DNA of 9,752 nucleotides from Omnitrophica bacterium RIFCSPLOWO2_01_FULL_45_10 (GTDB taxonomy: Bacteria > Omnitrophota > Gorgyraeia > 2-01-FULL-45-10): positions 27,736 through 37,487 of the forward strand of contig MHFL01000010.1 in assembly GCA_001804165.1 (NCBI GenBank), given 5' to 3'. The notes under the pieces were generated by a model that was given only the letters and a program-made list of their open reading frames with translations, did not search any database and was not told the origin of the DNA. The position numbers and the translations under genes were made by a program. Positions within the stretch are counted from its first letter, which is position 1. Each line of letters begins with the position of its first letter. Below, one piece after another: positions 1 through 7,201 of the stretch.

Positions 1-2
1 TG

Positions 3-1070
3 ATGAGAAAAATACTCAGTACGGTGACAAAACTTTATAATGAGGCGCTCGGTCTATTCTCGAACGACATGGGCATAGACCTTGGCACCGCGACAACTCT
101 TGTGTATCTTAAGAATCAGGGGATAGTCCTTTGCGAGCCGTCGGTAGTCGCGATCCAGGCCGGGACATCTATAGTCCTCGCCGTAGGCGAGGAGGCGAAG
201 CGGATGCTGGGCAGAACCCCCGGCAATATCGTGGCGATAAGGCCGATGAGGCACGGCGTCATAACCGACTTCGAAATCTCCGAAGCGATGCTCAGATATT
301 TTATAAAAAAGGTCAACAAATCAAAGCCCCTGGTCCGTCCTAGAATAGTCATCGCCATACCTTCAGGCATAACAGAGGTCGAGAAGAGGGCGGTCAAGGA
401 TTCAGCCCTTCATGCGGGAGCCAGAGAGGTATTCATGATAGAAGAGCCGATGGCAGCGGCTATAGGCGTAGGCCTGCCCATACAGGACCCCTCAGGGAAC
501 ATGATAATAGACATAGGCGGAGGGACGACCGAAATGGCGGTTATCTCGCTCGCCGGAGCCGTATTTTCAAAGTCGATAAGGGTTGGCGGCGACGAACTCG
601 ACGAGGCGATAATAAATTATCTCAAGAAGAACTATAACCTCATGATAGGCGAGCGCACGGCCGAAGATATAAAAATTAAGATAGGTTCCGTCTATCCCCT
701 TGACGAGGAACTGAAGATGGAAGTGAAGGGCCGTGACCTTGTGGCGGGCCTCCCTAAGACCGTAACAGTCACGAGCGAGGAGATAAGGGAAGCGATGTCA
801 GAGCCCATCGCGCAGATACTTGAGGCGGTGAGGATCACCTTGGAGAGGACACCGCCCGAGCTCTCCGCTGATCTGATAGAGAGAGGAATAGTGCTTGCCG
901 GAGGCGGCTCACTTTTAAGAGGCATAGATAAACTCATATCAGAAGAGACGGGCCTTCCCGTTCATCTGGCAGAAGACCCCATGACCGCTGTCGCGCTCGG
1001 CACAGGGAAGGTTTTAAGCGAGATAAGATATTTGAGAAAAGTCACTATCACGCCGAGACTCGAAAGATAA
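3..1070 (+). CDS. mreB: Rod shape-determining protein MreB (bacterial actin)
   Basis: Actin-like ATPase that polymerises on the inner face of the cytoplasmic membrane and guides lateral peptidoglycan synthesis by the elongasome. The 355-residue product has the actin-superfamily motifs in order: phosphate-1 loop [10 protein letters not shown] (about 26-35), the conserved [19 protein letters not shown] stretch (69-87), [10 protein letters not shown] with the catalytic-Glu region (146-155), phosphate-2 IDIGGGTTE (169-177) and the nucleotide-binding [11 protein letters not shown] (297-307). It is close to E. coli MreB throughout but has about 11 extra N-terminal residues before DLGT, possibly a membrane-binding amphipathic helix. 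The ATG sits in TGATG at the window edge, so an upstream gene may end there and be translationally coupled (inference). It leads the mreBCD-mrdA run, with mreC 7 nt downstream. Identification is secure. Confidence 0.98.
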   Translation: MRKILSTVTKLYNEALGLFSNDMGIDLGTATTLVYLKNQGIVLCEPSVVAIQAGTSIVLAVGEEAKRMLGRTPGNIVAIRPMRHGVITDFEISEAMLRYFIKKVNKSKPLVRPRIVIAIPSGITEVEKRAVKDSALHAGAREVFMIEEPMAAAIGVGLPIQDPSGNMIIDIGGGTTEMAVISLAGAVFSKSIRVGGDELDEAIINYLKKNYNLMIGERTAEDIKIKIGSVYPLDEELKMEVKGRDLVAGLPKTVTVTSEEIREAMSEPIAQILEAVRITLERTPPELSADLIERGIVLAGGGSLLRGIDKLISEETGLPVHLAEDPMTAVALGTGKVLSEIRYLRKVTITPRLER

Positions 1071-1077
1071 GTAGAAT

Positions 1078-1857
1078 GTGCTTAAAGTCCGAAAAAGCCA
1101 TTTATTAATTTCCTTTCTATTAATATTCCTCGCACTCTTCACGCTCAATTCCAAGAAGATCGCAACTGTCAGCCGAAACTCCTTGATAGATTTTAATTCC
1201 GCCGGTTTGAAGGCACTGGATGGAATAAGTAAATCCGTGAAAAGGATTGCTCCATTTGCCTCCTTAAGAGAAGAGAACCGCATATTACGCGCGAGGACCG
1301 AAATTCTTACGCGGCGGATTCACGAAGCGGAACTTTTTCGATATGAAAATGAGCGGCTAAGAGGGCTGTTGGATTTCAAAAAAACGGCCCCCTACACCTC
1401 CGTAGCCGCGCAGGTGATAGGCCGGGACCCGACTAACTGGTCGAATTCTTTGATAATCGACAAGGGCCTGATGCACGGCGTAAGACAAAATATGGCCATT
1501 CTTTCACCCAATGGCGTTGTGGGCAGAGTGCTTGAGATCGGGAGATATTCAAGCAAGATTCTATTAATAACGGATACCAATTCGAAGGTAGGCGTCGTGA
1601 TAGAAAGGACAAGGGAGGGAGGCGTATTGGTAGGAAGGCCGGATGGCAAATGTAAAATGATTTACATAGCGCTTGACTCCGACGTCCTGCCCGGGGACAA
1701 GGTGATAACCGCCGGGTTAGGCAGTGTGTTTCCTAAAAATATACCTGTGGGCGAAATCGCGAAGGTCGGTAAAGAACCGGGCCGCCTATATAAATACGCG
1801 ATCGTAAAGCCAGCCGAAAACCTCTCAAGATTAGAAGTGGTCCTGTGCATAAAATAA
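1078..1857 (+). CDS. mreC: Rod shape-determining protein MreC
   Basis: Bitopic membrane protein whose periplasmic part dimerises and activates PBP2/RodA in the elongasome. The 259 residues show a short basic N-terminus, one transmembrane helix (about 8-24), a coiled coil beginning SLREENRILRARTEIL (about 62-98), then the MreC beta-domains with the characteristic VIGRDPTNWSNSLIIDKG (113-130) and GVRQNMAILSPNGVVGRV (134-151) segments. It is shorter than E. coli MreC (367 residues), without a long C-terminal tail. The start is GTG: an in-frame stop lies at 1072-1074 and no in-frame ATG is near. The out-of-frame ATG at 1076 overlaps it. Shine-Dalgarno pairing is weak, consistent with coupling to mreB. 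Its end overlaps mreD by 13 nt. Confidence 0.95.
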   Translation: MLKVRKSHLLISFLLIFLALFTLNSKKIATVSRNSLIDFNSAGLKALDGISKSVKRIAPFASLREENRILRARTEILTRRIHEAELFRYENERLRGLLDFKKTAPYTSVAAQVIGRDPTNWSNSLIIDKGLMHGVRQNMAILSPNGVVGRVLEIGRYSSKILLITDTNSKVGVVIERTREGGVLVGRPDGKCKMIYIALDSDVLPGDKVITAGLGSVFPKNIPVGEIAKVGKEPGRLYKYAIVKPAENLSRLEVVLCIK

Positions 1858-2357
1858 ATAGATTCCATTTATACTTTATGCTTTTCACAGGTGTTATCCT
1901 GGAAGTTACTGTCTTAAACCGCATTGAAATCTTCGGCGCAAAGCCGGATATTTTACTTTTACTCACCATCTTCACGGGGCTTTTTTTTGGCGCCAATAAA
2001 GGCTTTGAGGCGGGTATGGTGAGCGGCTTTCTATACGATATATTCACTATCGATATCTTCGGCATAAACACACTGGTCTATAGTTTAACCGGCCTTTTGG
2101 CGGGATTTCTGAATACGAAATTCTTCAAGGAATCAAGAGTAATGCTTCTCTTCCTCGCCTTCTTCACTAGCCTGTTTTCGATGACGCTTCATTTTCTCTT
2201 TGCTAAATTTTTGTCAAAGTCTTTATACCTCAATCTATCAGAATATCTAAAGGTTTCGGCCGTATCCATTGGCGTGTATACGGCGCTCGCGTCGCTGATC
2301 ATATTCCCGCCTCTTCTCGCATTTTATCGCTTAAACGAGGACGAAGACTTTTTATGA
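1845..2357 (+). CDS. mreD: Rod shape-determining protein MreD
   Basis: Small polytopic inner-membrane component of the elongasome that partners MreC. The 170-residue product is strongly hydrophobic, with about five predicted membrane segments (near 8-24, 35-55, 70-92, 98-120 and 138-160). It carries the MreD-family pattern KPDILLLLTIFTGLFFGANKG (about 33-53) followed by GFEAGMVSGFLYDIF. Length matches the family (E. coli 162). I chose the GTG at 1845, which overlaps the mreC end by 13 nt. The ATG at 1878 would remove part of the first membrane helix and has no ribosome-binding site. The gene ends in an ATGA overlap with mrdA, so the two are probably translationally coupled. MreD is poorly conserved in sequence, but context and topology make the call firm. 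Confidence 0.93.
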   Translation: MHKINRFHLYFMLFTGVILEVTVLNRIEIFGAKPDILLLLTIFTGLFFGANKGFEAGMVSGFLYDIFTIDIFGINTLVYSLTGLLAGFLNTKFFKESRVMLLFLAFFTSLFSMTLHFLFAKFLSKSLYLNLSEYLKVSAVSIGVYTALASLIIFPPLLAFYRLNEDEDFL

Positions 2358-4075
2358 GAGAGAGGTTCATACCGGCGTTTTTGAGCATCAGTTTCGCGGT
2401 CCTCTTGATCGCGCTCTTTTACAATCAGGCGGTCATGTTCAATTATTATTCCACCCTTTCAAAAAATAACGCGATTAGGATCGTGCCGATAGACGGGCCG
2501 CGCGGGCAAGTATTTGACAGAAACGGCATTCGATTAGTGTCGAATCGGCTCGCATTCGACGTAGCGGTCATCCACAGGGAATTGAGGTCGGAAGGCGAAT
2601 TAACAGACTTTTTGGCAAAGACACTCGGGGCCTCGCGGCAAGATGTCGAGAGATCTCTCGCGAAGGCAAGGACGAGGCCCTACGAACCGGTTACCATAGT
2701 CGAGGATATCGATAAGGATAAGGCGCTTCTTTTGGAAGAGTCGACCATCTATATGCCGGGGCTTGAGATCAAGACGCGCTCGCGGCGCCATTACCTATAC
2801 GGCGATATCGGCTCTCACGTATTCGGATATTTGAGCGAGGTCACTGAAAGTGAACTTGAACAACTTGAAGAGTATGGCTATCGGCAAAAAGACCTGATCG
2901 GACGCTCAGGCATCGAAAAATCTTATGAGTCGCGTCTAAGGGGTGTCGACGGGGCAACCCTTATTCAGGTTGACTCGAAAGCGAGACAGGTAAGGACCTT
3001 GGGGATGAAAGAGCCGTCCAGCGGCGAGGATCTATATCTTAGTATCGATATGAGATTAGAGGCTCTTTGTGATAAAATGCTTAAAGAGAGAAGAGGCGCG
3101 ATAGTGGTGATGGATCCGCAAAACGGCCAGATTCTGGCCCTCTCAAGCGGCCCAACTTTTGATCCAAATGTCTTTGTTAAATCGAAAGGTTCCGCGGAGA
3201 GATTGAGACTTATGAAGGATTTAAAAGGGAGGCCCCTGTCGAACAGGGCGACATCCAATTCATATGAACCCGGCTCGGTCTTCAAGGTAGTGATCGCGTC
3301 AGGCGCCCTGGAGACGAAAAAGATAAGCGTCAATACCCATTTTTCCTGCCCCGGCAGTTATACTTTGGGCAGGACGAGATTCGACTGCTGGAAAGAAGGA
3401 GGCCACGGTTCTCAGGATGTAAAGGATGCCCTGAAGAATTCCTGCAACGTATTCTTTTATCAAACCGGACGGGCCTTGGGAGTCGACAATATTGAGACAT
3501 ATGCCAAGTTATTGGGATTCGGCAAGGCGTGCGGGATAGACCTTCCCGACGAGGTCTCAGGCCTTGTTCCAGGGAGAATGTGGAAGCGGTTTTACAAAAA
3601 AGATAATTGGTATGAAGGAGAGACCGTCAATTACGCTATAGGACAAGGATATCTTCTCGTTACGCCGCTCCAGATTCTTAATATGATGGCCGCAGTCTCG
3701 AATGGAGGAAAGTTAGTCAAACCGCATTTGGCTGTTCGGATAGGTTCAAGCAATATAACACAAACGGCTCCGCGAAATATAAATCTTAAAGAAAGAACGC
3801 TCAAAGAGGTGAAAACGGGCCTTTTTAATGTTGTTAATGCCGAGCACGGCACAGGCGGCCGCGCTAAGGTCGAAGGCATCTCCATAGCCGGCAAGACCGG
3901 GACCGCGCAAAATCCGCGAGGGCCGACACATGCCTGGTTCAGCGGATTCGCTCCATTCGATAATCCGCGAATTTGCTTGGTTGTATTCTTGGAGCATGGC
4001 GGAAAAGGCGGCTTGGAGCCGGCAGAGATGGCAAAGGGCATTTTCGAAGAGGCAAAGAGACTCGGGTATTTATAA
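2354..4075 (+). CDS. mrdA: Penicillin-binding protein 2 (elongation-specific transpeptidase)
   Basis: Class B, monofunctional DD-transpeptidase that crosslinks nascent peptidoglycan during elongation as the partner of RodA. The 573 residues comprise an N-terminal membrane anchor (about 8-24), the dimerisation/pedestal region starting at the IDGPRGQVFDRNG motif (46-58), and a C-terminal transpeptidase domain. That domain has all three active-site motifs: SVFK (Ser308-Lys311), SCN (363-365) and KTGT (514-517), plus the conserved GQGYLLVTPLQ (430-440). Cys332, Cys345, His351 and Cys364 are spaced like the zinc site of the PBP2 family. The product is somewhat shorter than E. coli PBP2 (633). It could in principle be the division paralogue FtsI, but its place between mreD and rodA argues for MrdA. 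The start is the ATG of an ATGA overlap with mreD. Confidence 0.95.
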   Translation: MRERFIPAFLSISFAVLLIALFYNQAVMFNYYSTLSKNNAIRIVPIDGPRGQVFDRNGIRLVSNRLAFDVAVIHRELRSEGELTDFLAKTLGASRQDVERSLAKARTRPYEPVTIVEDIDKDKALLLEESTIYMPGLEIKTRSRRHYLYGDIGSHVFGYLSEVTESELEQLEEYGYRQKDLIGRSGIEKSYESRLRGVDGATLIQVDSKARQVRTLGMKEPSSGEDLYLSIDMRLEALCDKMLKERRGAIVVMDPQNGQILALSSGPTFDPNVFVKSKGSAERLRLMKDLKGRPLSNRATSNSYEPGSVFKVVIASGALETKKISVNTHFSCPGSYTLGRTRFDCWKEGGHGSQDVKDALKNSCNVFFYQTGRALGVDNIETYAKLLGFGKACGIDLPDEVSGLVPGRMWKRFYKKDNWYEGETVNYAIGQGYLLVTPLQILNMMAAVSNGGKLVKPHLAVRIGSSNITQTAPRNINLKERTLKEVKTGLFNVVNAEHGTGGRAKVEGISIAGKTGTAQNPRGPTHAWFSGFAPFDNPRICLVVFLEHGGKGGLEPAEMAKGIFEEAKRLGYL

Positions 4076-4077
4076 TT

Positions 4078-4173
4078 GTAATCAGTAATATGTAATATGT
4101 AATATGTAATTTTAAAATTACATATTACGTTTTACGTATTACGCATTACGGATTAGATTACTGATTACGCATT
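4078..4173. repeat. AT-rich degenerate heptamer array forming a large inverted repeat
   Basis: This fills almost all of the 101-bp gap between mrdA and rodA. The left half has five heptamers read as GTAATNN (GTAATCA, three GTAATAT, GTAATTT; 4078-4112). The right half carries the complementary unit NNATTAC repeatedly (AAATTAC, ATATTAC, GTTTTAC, GTATTAC, GCATTAC, GGATTAG, a shortened ATTAC, TGATTAC; 4115-4168). The core 4099-4128 is a perfect 30-bp palindrome centred between 4113 and 4114. The outermost 12 bp (4078-4089) pair perfectly with 4157-4168. It could extrude as a cruciform or fold in mRNA. There is no GC-rich stem plus U-run, so it is not a classical terminator. The function is unknown; it may be a dispersed repeat or derive from slippage. 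Confidence 0.85.
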
Positions 4174-4176
4174 GAG

Positions 4177-5274
4177 ATGTTTACCAAGAAAGAATATAAA
4201 GATTTCGATAGGACGCTCGTCCTGATAGTCCTGTTAATATTTATAATCGGGTGCCTTGCGATTTACAGCGCCCAACAGGCCAAGGGATTGGCTTTCGACA
4301 AAAGCTTTCTCCTTAAACAAATTATTTGGCTCGCGATAGGAAGTTTAGTTTTAGCCGCAAGCATAAGCGTCTCTTATCAAAGGTTTATCGACTTCGCGTA
4401 TATAATATACGGCATCAATCTCGGTCTTTTATTTCTCGTCCTGATTCTCGGCCATACCAGGCTAGGCGCGCAGAGGTGGTTCTCCATAGCGGGTTTCGCG
4501 TTTCAGCCGTCAGAATTCATAAAGGTGAGCCTGATTTTAGCGGTATCGAATTACATTGGCTCACATCAAGATGAGATGTCGAGTTTAAAGAATTTAATTG
4601 TTCCCATTATGTTATTTTCCATACCTTTCGGCCTCGTTGTCCTTCAGCCGGATCTGGGCACAGCGATTCTTCTCATTCCCATATTCTTTTCAATGCTCCT
4701 CATGGGCGGCTGCCGCATTAAGTATTTAGCGCTGATGGCGCTCACGGGAATGGTTTCCTTGCCATTCGCATGGCAATTCCTGCGTGAATATCAAAAACAG
4801 CGGCTCTTGGTATTCTTAAATCCGAATATCGACCCTTTGGGCTCCGGCTACAACATAATACAGTCGAAGATAGCCATTGGCTCCGGCGGGTTACTCGGCA
4901 AGGGGTGGCTGAACGGGACCCAGAATCAATTAAATTTTCTTCCCGAACGACACACAGATTTCATATTCTCCGTTATAGGAGAGGAGTGGGGATTCGTGGG
5001 CGCTGCCTGCGTTCTAGCCTTATTCTTTATTCTCACAAAGAAGGCGCTGGACATCTCGCGATTAACGAGCGATGCTTACGGGACGTCGGTCGCCGGAGGG
5101 ATAGCGGTGATGCTTGCGATGCACGTTATAATAAATATAGGTATGACTATCGGTCTCATGCCGGTGGTCGGCATCCCGCTTCCGTTGGTGAGTTACGGCG
5201 GATCGAGCTTAGTCGCGACCCTGATCGCGATCGGCCTTCTCCTGAATGTCGGCATGCGCCGCTCGACATTTTAA
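4177..5274 (+). CDS. rodA: Peptidoglycan glycosyltransferase RodA (SEDS family)
   Basis: Integral-membrane SEDS glycosyltransferase that polymerises lipid II into glycan strands during elongation, working with PBP2. The 365 residues have about ten hydrophobic segments and the SEDS signatures: GAQRWFSIAGFAFQPSEFIK (97-116), QPDLGTA (157-163), FLPERHTDFIFSVIGEEWG (254-272) and PLVSYGGSS (336-344). Trp101 and Asp261 correspond by context to residues known to be essential in RodA homologues. Length matches E. coli RodA (370). Context with mrdA favours RodA over FtsW. ATG 4177 is the only plausible start, because an in-frame stop lies at 4162-4164. The upstream heptamer array leaves only GAG directly against the ATG and no proper Shine-Dalgarno, which is odd for an operon-internal gene. 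Confidence 0.96.
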   Translation: MFTKKEYKDFDRTLVLIVLLIFIIGCLAIYSAQQAKGLAFDKSFLLKQIIWLAIGSLVLAASISVSYQRFIDFAYIIYGINLGLLFLVLILGHTRLGAQRWFSIAGFAFQPSEFIKVSLILAVSNYIGSHQDEMSSLKNLIVPIMLFSIPFGLVVLQPDLGTAILLIPIFFSMLLMGGCRIKYLALMALTGMVSLPFAWQFLREYQKQRLLVFLNPNIDPLGSGYNIIQSKIAIGSGGLLGKGWLNGTQNQLNFLPERHTDFIFSVIGEEWGFVGAACVLALFFILTKKALDISRLTSDAYGTSVAGGIAVMLAMHVIINIGMTIGLMPVVGIPLPLVSYGGSSLVATLIAIGLLLNVGMRRSTF

Positions 5275-5322
5275 AAGGGACAGCGCCCATTTTTTCTTTG
5301 AAAAAATGGGCGCTGTCCCTTT
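5274..5322. repeat. Perfect 23-bp hairpin, REP-like element (possible terminator)
   Basis: Positions 5274-5296 and 5300-5322 are exact reverse complements, leaving a 3-nt TTT loop (5297-5299). The outer part is GC-rich (AAAGGGACAGCGCCC) and the inner part is an A/T run. The first base is also the last base of the rodA stop codon. Perfect stems built on a GGGACAG...CTGTCCC core next to stop codons resemble dispersed REP-type elements mobilised by REP-associated (RAYT) transposases. That link is family knowledge and memory; no transposase is present here. It could also end transcription after rodA on either strand. Only three T residues follow the stem directly, so terminator function is uncertain. 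Confidence 0.8.
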
Positions 5323-5348
5323 ACTTCTCTCATTTCATGTGTTATCAT
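5320..5348 (+). promoter_or_regulatory. Possible sigma70-type promoter for the parvulin lipoprotein gene
   Basis: TTTACT (5320-5325) and TATCAT (5343-5348) are separated by 17 nt and match the -35/-10 consensus at 4/6 and 5/6 positions. The -35 box overlaps the end of the hairpin. The implied transcription start falls at or next to the ATG at 5355, which would give a leaderless or nearly leaderless mRNA. This would fit the absence of a Shine-Dalgarno there. In an AT-rich gap such matches occur by chance, so this is tentative. Confidence 0.3.
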
Positions 5349-5354
5349 AAAATC

Positions 5355-6245
5355 ATGCTGAATACAGGAAATAAAATATTATTGTGTGTGATCTACCTGG
5401 CGATTTTAATCGCCGCCGTCGCGGGATGCGGCAGAAAAACAGATTCTGACAAGTTGCTGGCGAGTGTGAGCGAAAAGGAGATAACACTAAAGGATTTCGA
5501 AGGCAGGTTCTCTAAACTGCCTTCCTATTATCAGGACATAGTCCAAAAGAATAGAAAGAGATTTCTAGACGACATGATTGTGGAGATGATATTCTACGAA
5601 GAGGCGAGAAGGAAGAGATTAGATGAGGATAAAGAAGTGAAGGATGTGATAAATGAGGCGCGGAAAAAAATATTGGTCGCGAAGTTGATAAAAAATGAGG
5701 TTGAGGATAAGGTTAAGGTTAAAGACGGCGAGGCGCTCAAGTTCTACGAGGCGCATAAAGAAGATTTTAAATCGCCTGAACTCTGGAGGGCGTCCCATAT
5801 TCTCGTCGCGACAGAAAAGGATGCGAAAGATGTTCTCGCGGAATTGGCAAAAGGCGCTGACTTCGGCGAGCTGGCGAAGGCGCGCTCTACGGACGCGACC
5901 GCAAGCCGGTTTGGCGATATAGGTTACTTCAAAGAGGGCCAACTCGTGCCTGAATTTGAAAAGGCATGTCTGAAATTGGGAGTGGGCGAGACGAGCGGCA
6001 TTGTTCAGACCCAGTTTGGTTATCATGTCATAAGATTGACCGACAAAAAGGTTTCGCAAGCCGAACCCTTCGATAAAGTAAAAGATTTCATAGAAGGCGA
6101 ATTGAAGAAGAAGAAGCGAAGCGAATTATTCGACAAATTGGTTATGAATTTGAAGGAAAAATATAAAGTTAAAATTGAGGAGGATGTATTGGTCTCTTTA
6201 GAAAGTTTGAACAAGGAGGCCGAGACGCAGGAGAAGGCAAAATGA
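5355..6245 (+). CDS. Parvulin-type peptidyl-prolyl isomerase lipoprotein (PpiC/PrsA-like)
   Basis: Predicted lipid-anchored periplasmic foldase that catalyses cis/trans isomerisation of prolyl bonds in exported proteins. From ATG 5355 the product is 296 residues. It has a short polar N-terminus, a hydrophobic stretch and the lipobox AVAGC with the lipidated Cys at residue 25. A helical, charged SurA_N-like region (about 33-140) follows, then one parvulin domain (about 141-232) with RASHILVA, FGDIGYFKEGQLVPEF and FGYHVIRL. The C-terminal tail is a highly charged, Lys-rich helix. ATG 5337 is a possible alternative adding six residues; neither start has a Shine-Dalgarno. The open frame continues upstream into rodA but is out of frame with it and not real. 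It ends in an ATGA overlap with the SurA-like gene. The fold is sure; the exact family name (PrsA or PpiC) is not. Confidence 0.88.
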   Translation: MLNTGNKILLCVIYLAILIAAVAGCGRKTDSDKLLASVSEKEITLKDFEGRFSKLPSYYQDIVQKNRKRFLDDMIVEMIFYEEARRKRLDEDKEVKDVINEARKKILVAKLIKNEVEDKVKVKDGEALKFYEAHKEDFKSPELWRASHILVATEKDAKDVLAELAKGADFGELAKARSTDATASRFGDIGYFKEGQLVPEFEKACLKLGVGETSGIVQTQFGYHVIRLTDKKVSQAEPFDKVKDFIEGELKKKKRSELFDKLVMNLKEKYKVKIEEDVLVSLESLNKEAETQEKAK

Positions 6246-7201
6246 AACGAAGCATTTTAATCCCATATGCGTTAGGCTTAGTTTTTATCATACTGATGAC
6301 GGCATCTTCATCCGCTGAAGTGATAGACAGAATCGTCGCTGTGGTAAACAATGAGGCGATAACGCAAAGAGAAGTGGATAGATTTCTCGCCCCTATATAC
6401 GAGCAGTATCGCGCCCTATACTACGGCGACGAACTCGTCGCGCGGATCGAGGAAGCGAAGCAGAAAGTCATGGAGCAATTGATAGAGGATAAACTTATCT
6501 TGAGCGAGGCGAGACTGCGGAATATCGAGGTCGATGAGACGGACCTCGATGGCCGCATTGGAGAAGCGATCAAACGCGCCGGTTCGAAGGAGAGATTCGA
6601 GGCAGCGCTTAAAGAGCAGGGTCTATCCCTCAGAGATTTAAGGGCCCGCTATAAGGACCAGGCGATGGTAAGGAAGCTCATTGACCAGAAGATCGGCGCC
6701 AAAATTACCGTTACCCCCGTCGAGGTGAATAATTATTATAATAATCATTCGGGCGAATTTATTCAGCCCGAGCAGGTAAAGTTAAGAAACATATTGATTA
6801 GGCCAAGAAGCGAGGCTGGAGTTAAGGAGGCGCTTGACCTCGCCAAAGATATCTTGATACGCCTTCAGAAAGGCGAAGACTTCGCGGCGTTAGCGAAAGA
6901 ATATTCATCAGGCCCAAACGCGAGCGAAGGCGGGCTCATGGGATACGTGAAAAGAGGGGACCTCCTCCCTGAGATAGATAAGATCATAGCCGGACTCGAA
7001 GAAGGCAGTATATCCGATATAGTCCAGACTCCTCTCGGCTATCATATATTTAAAGTCGAAGAGAGGAGTGAGCGGAAGGCCTATGCCCTTTCAGACGTAA
7101 GACACGATATCGAAGAGGCCATATTCAGGGAGAAGGCAAAGGAAAAGATAAAGAGCTGGGTCGGGGATTTAAAGAAGAATGCCTACATCTCTTTCAAATA
7201 A
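6242..7201 (+). CDS. surA: SurA-like periplasmic chaperone / peptidyl-prolyl isomerase
   Basis: Predicted periplasmic chaperone for outer-membrane or exported proteins. The 319 residues start with a Sec signal peptide (h-region about 8-20, likely cleavage after ASSSA at 25). The SurA N-terminal domain follows, opening EVIDRIVAVVNNEAIT (26-41) and continuing to about 155. A single parvulin domain (about 176-276) has LRNILIRP, GGLMGYVKRGDLLPEI and TPLGYHIFKVEE, and a C-terminal helix closes the protein. E. coli SurA (428) has two parvulin domains, so this is a one-domain form. The start is well supported: AGGAGA at 6229-6234 is 7 nt before the ATG, which overlaps the preceding stop (ATGA). Its partner parvulin lies directly upstream, and pdxA overlaps its end by 23 nt. 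Confidence 0.9.
   Translation: MKRSILIPYALGLVFIILMTASSSAEVIDRIVAVVNNEAITQREVDRFLAPIYEQYRALYYGDELVARIEEAKQKVMEQLIEDKLILSEARLRNIEVDETDLDGRIGEAIKRAGSKERFEAALKEQGLSLRDLRARYKDQAMVRKLIDQKIGAKITVTPVEVNNYYNNHSGEFIQPEQVKLRNILIRPRSEAGVKEALDLAKDILIRLQKGEDFAALAKEYSSGPNASEGGLMGYVKRGDLLPEIDKIIAGLEEGSISDIVQTPLGYHIFKVEERSERKAYALSDVRHDIEEAIFREKAKEKIKSWVGDLKKNAYISFK

Noticed and set aside
692..937. Minus-strand reading frames under mreB and other core genes
   Set aside because: All lie opposite strongly conserved plus-strand genes, with no recognisable domains or ribosome-binding sites.
4078..4173. CRISPR array
   Set aside because: The units are 7 nt, degenerate, contiguous and inverted around a centre. There are no long identical repeats or unique spacers, and no cas genes.
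4905..5354. Upstream extension of the parvulin lipoprotein into rodA (150 extra residues)
   Set aside because: It lies in another frame of the well-conserved rodA, gives an Arg/His-rich non-conserved peptide, crosses the hairpin and would bury the lipoprotein signal.
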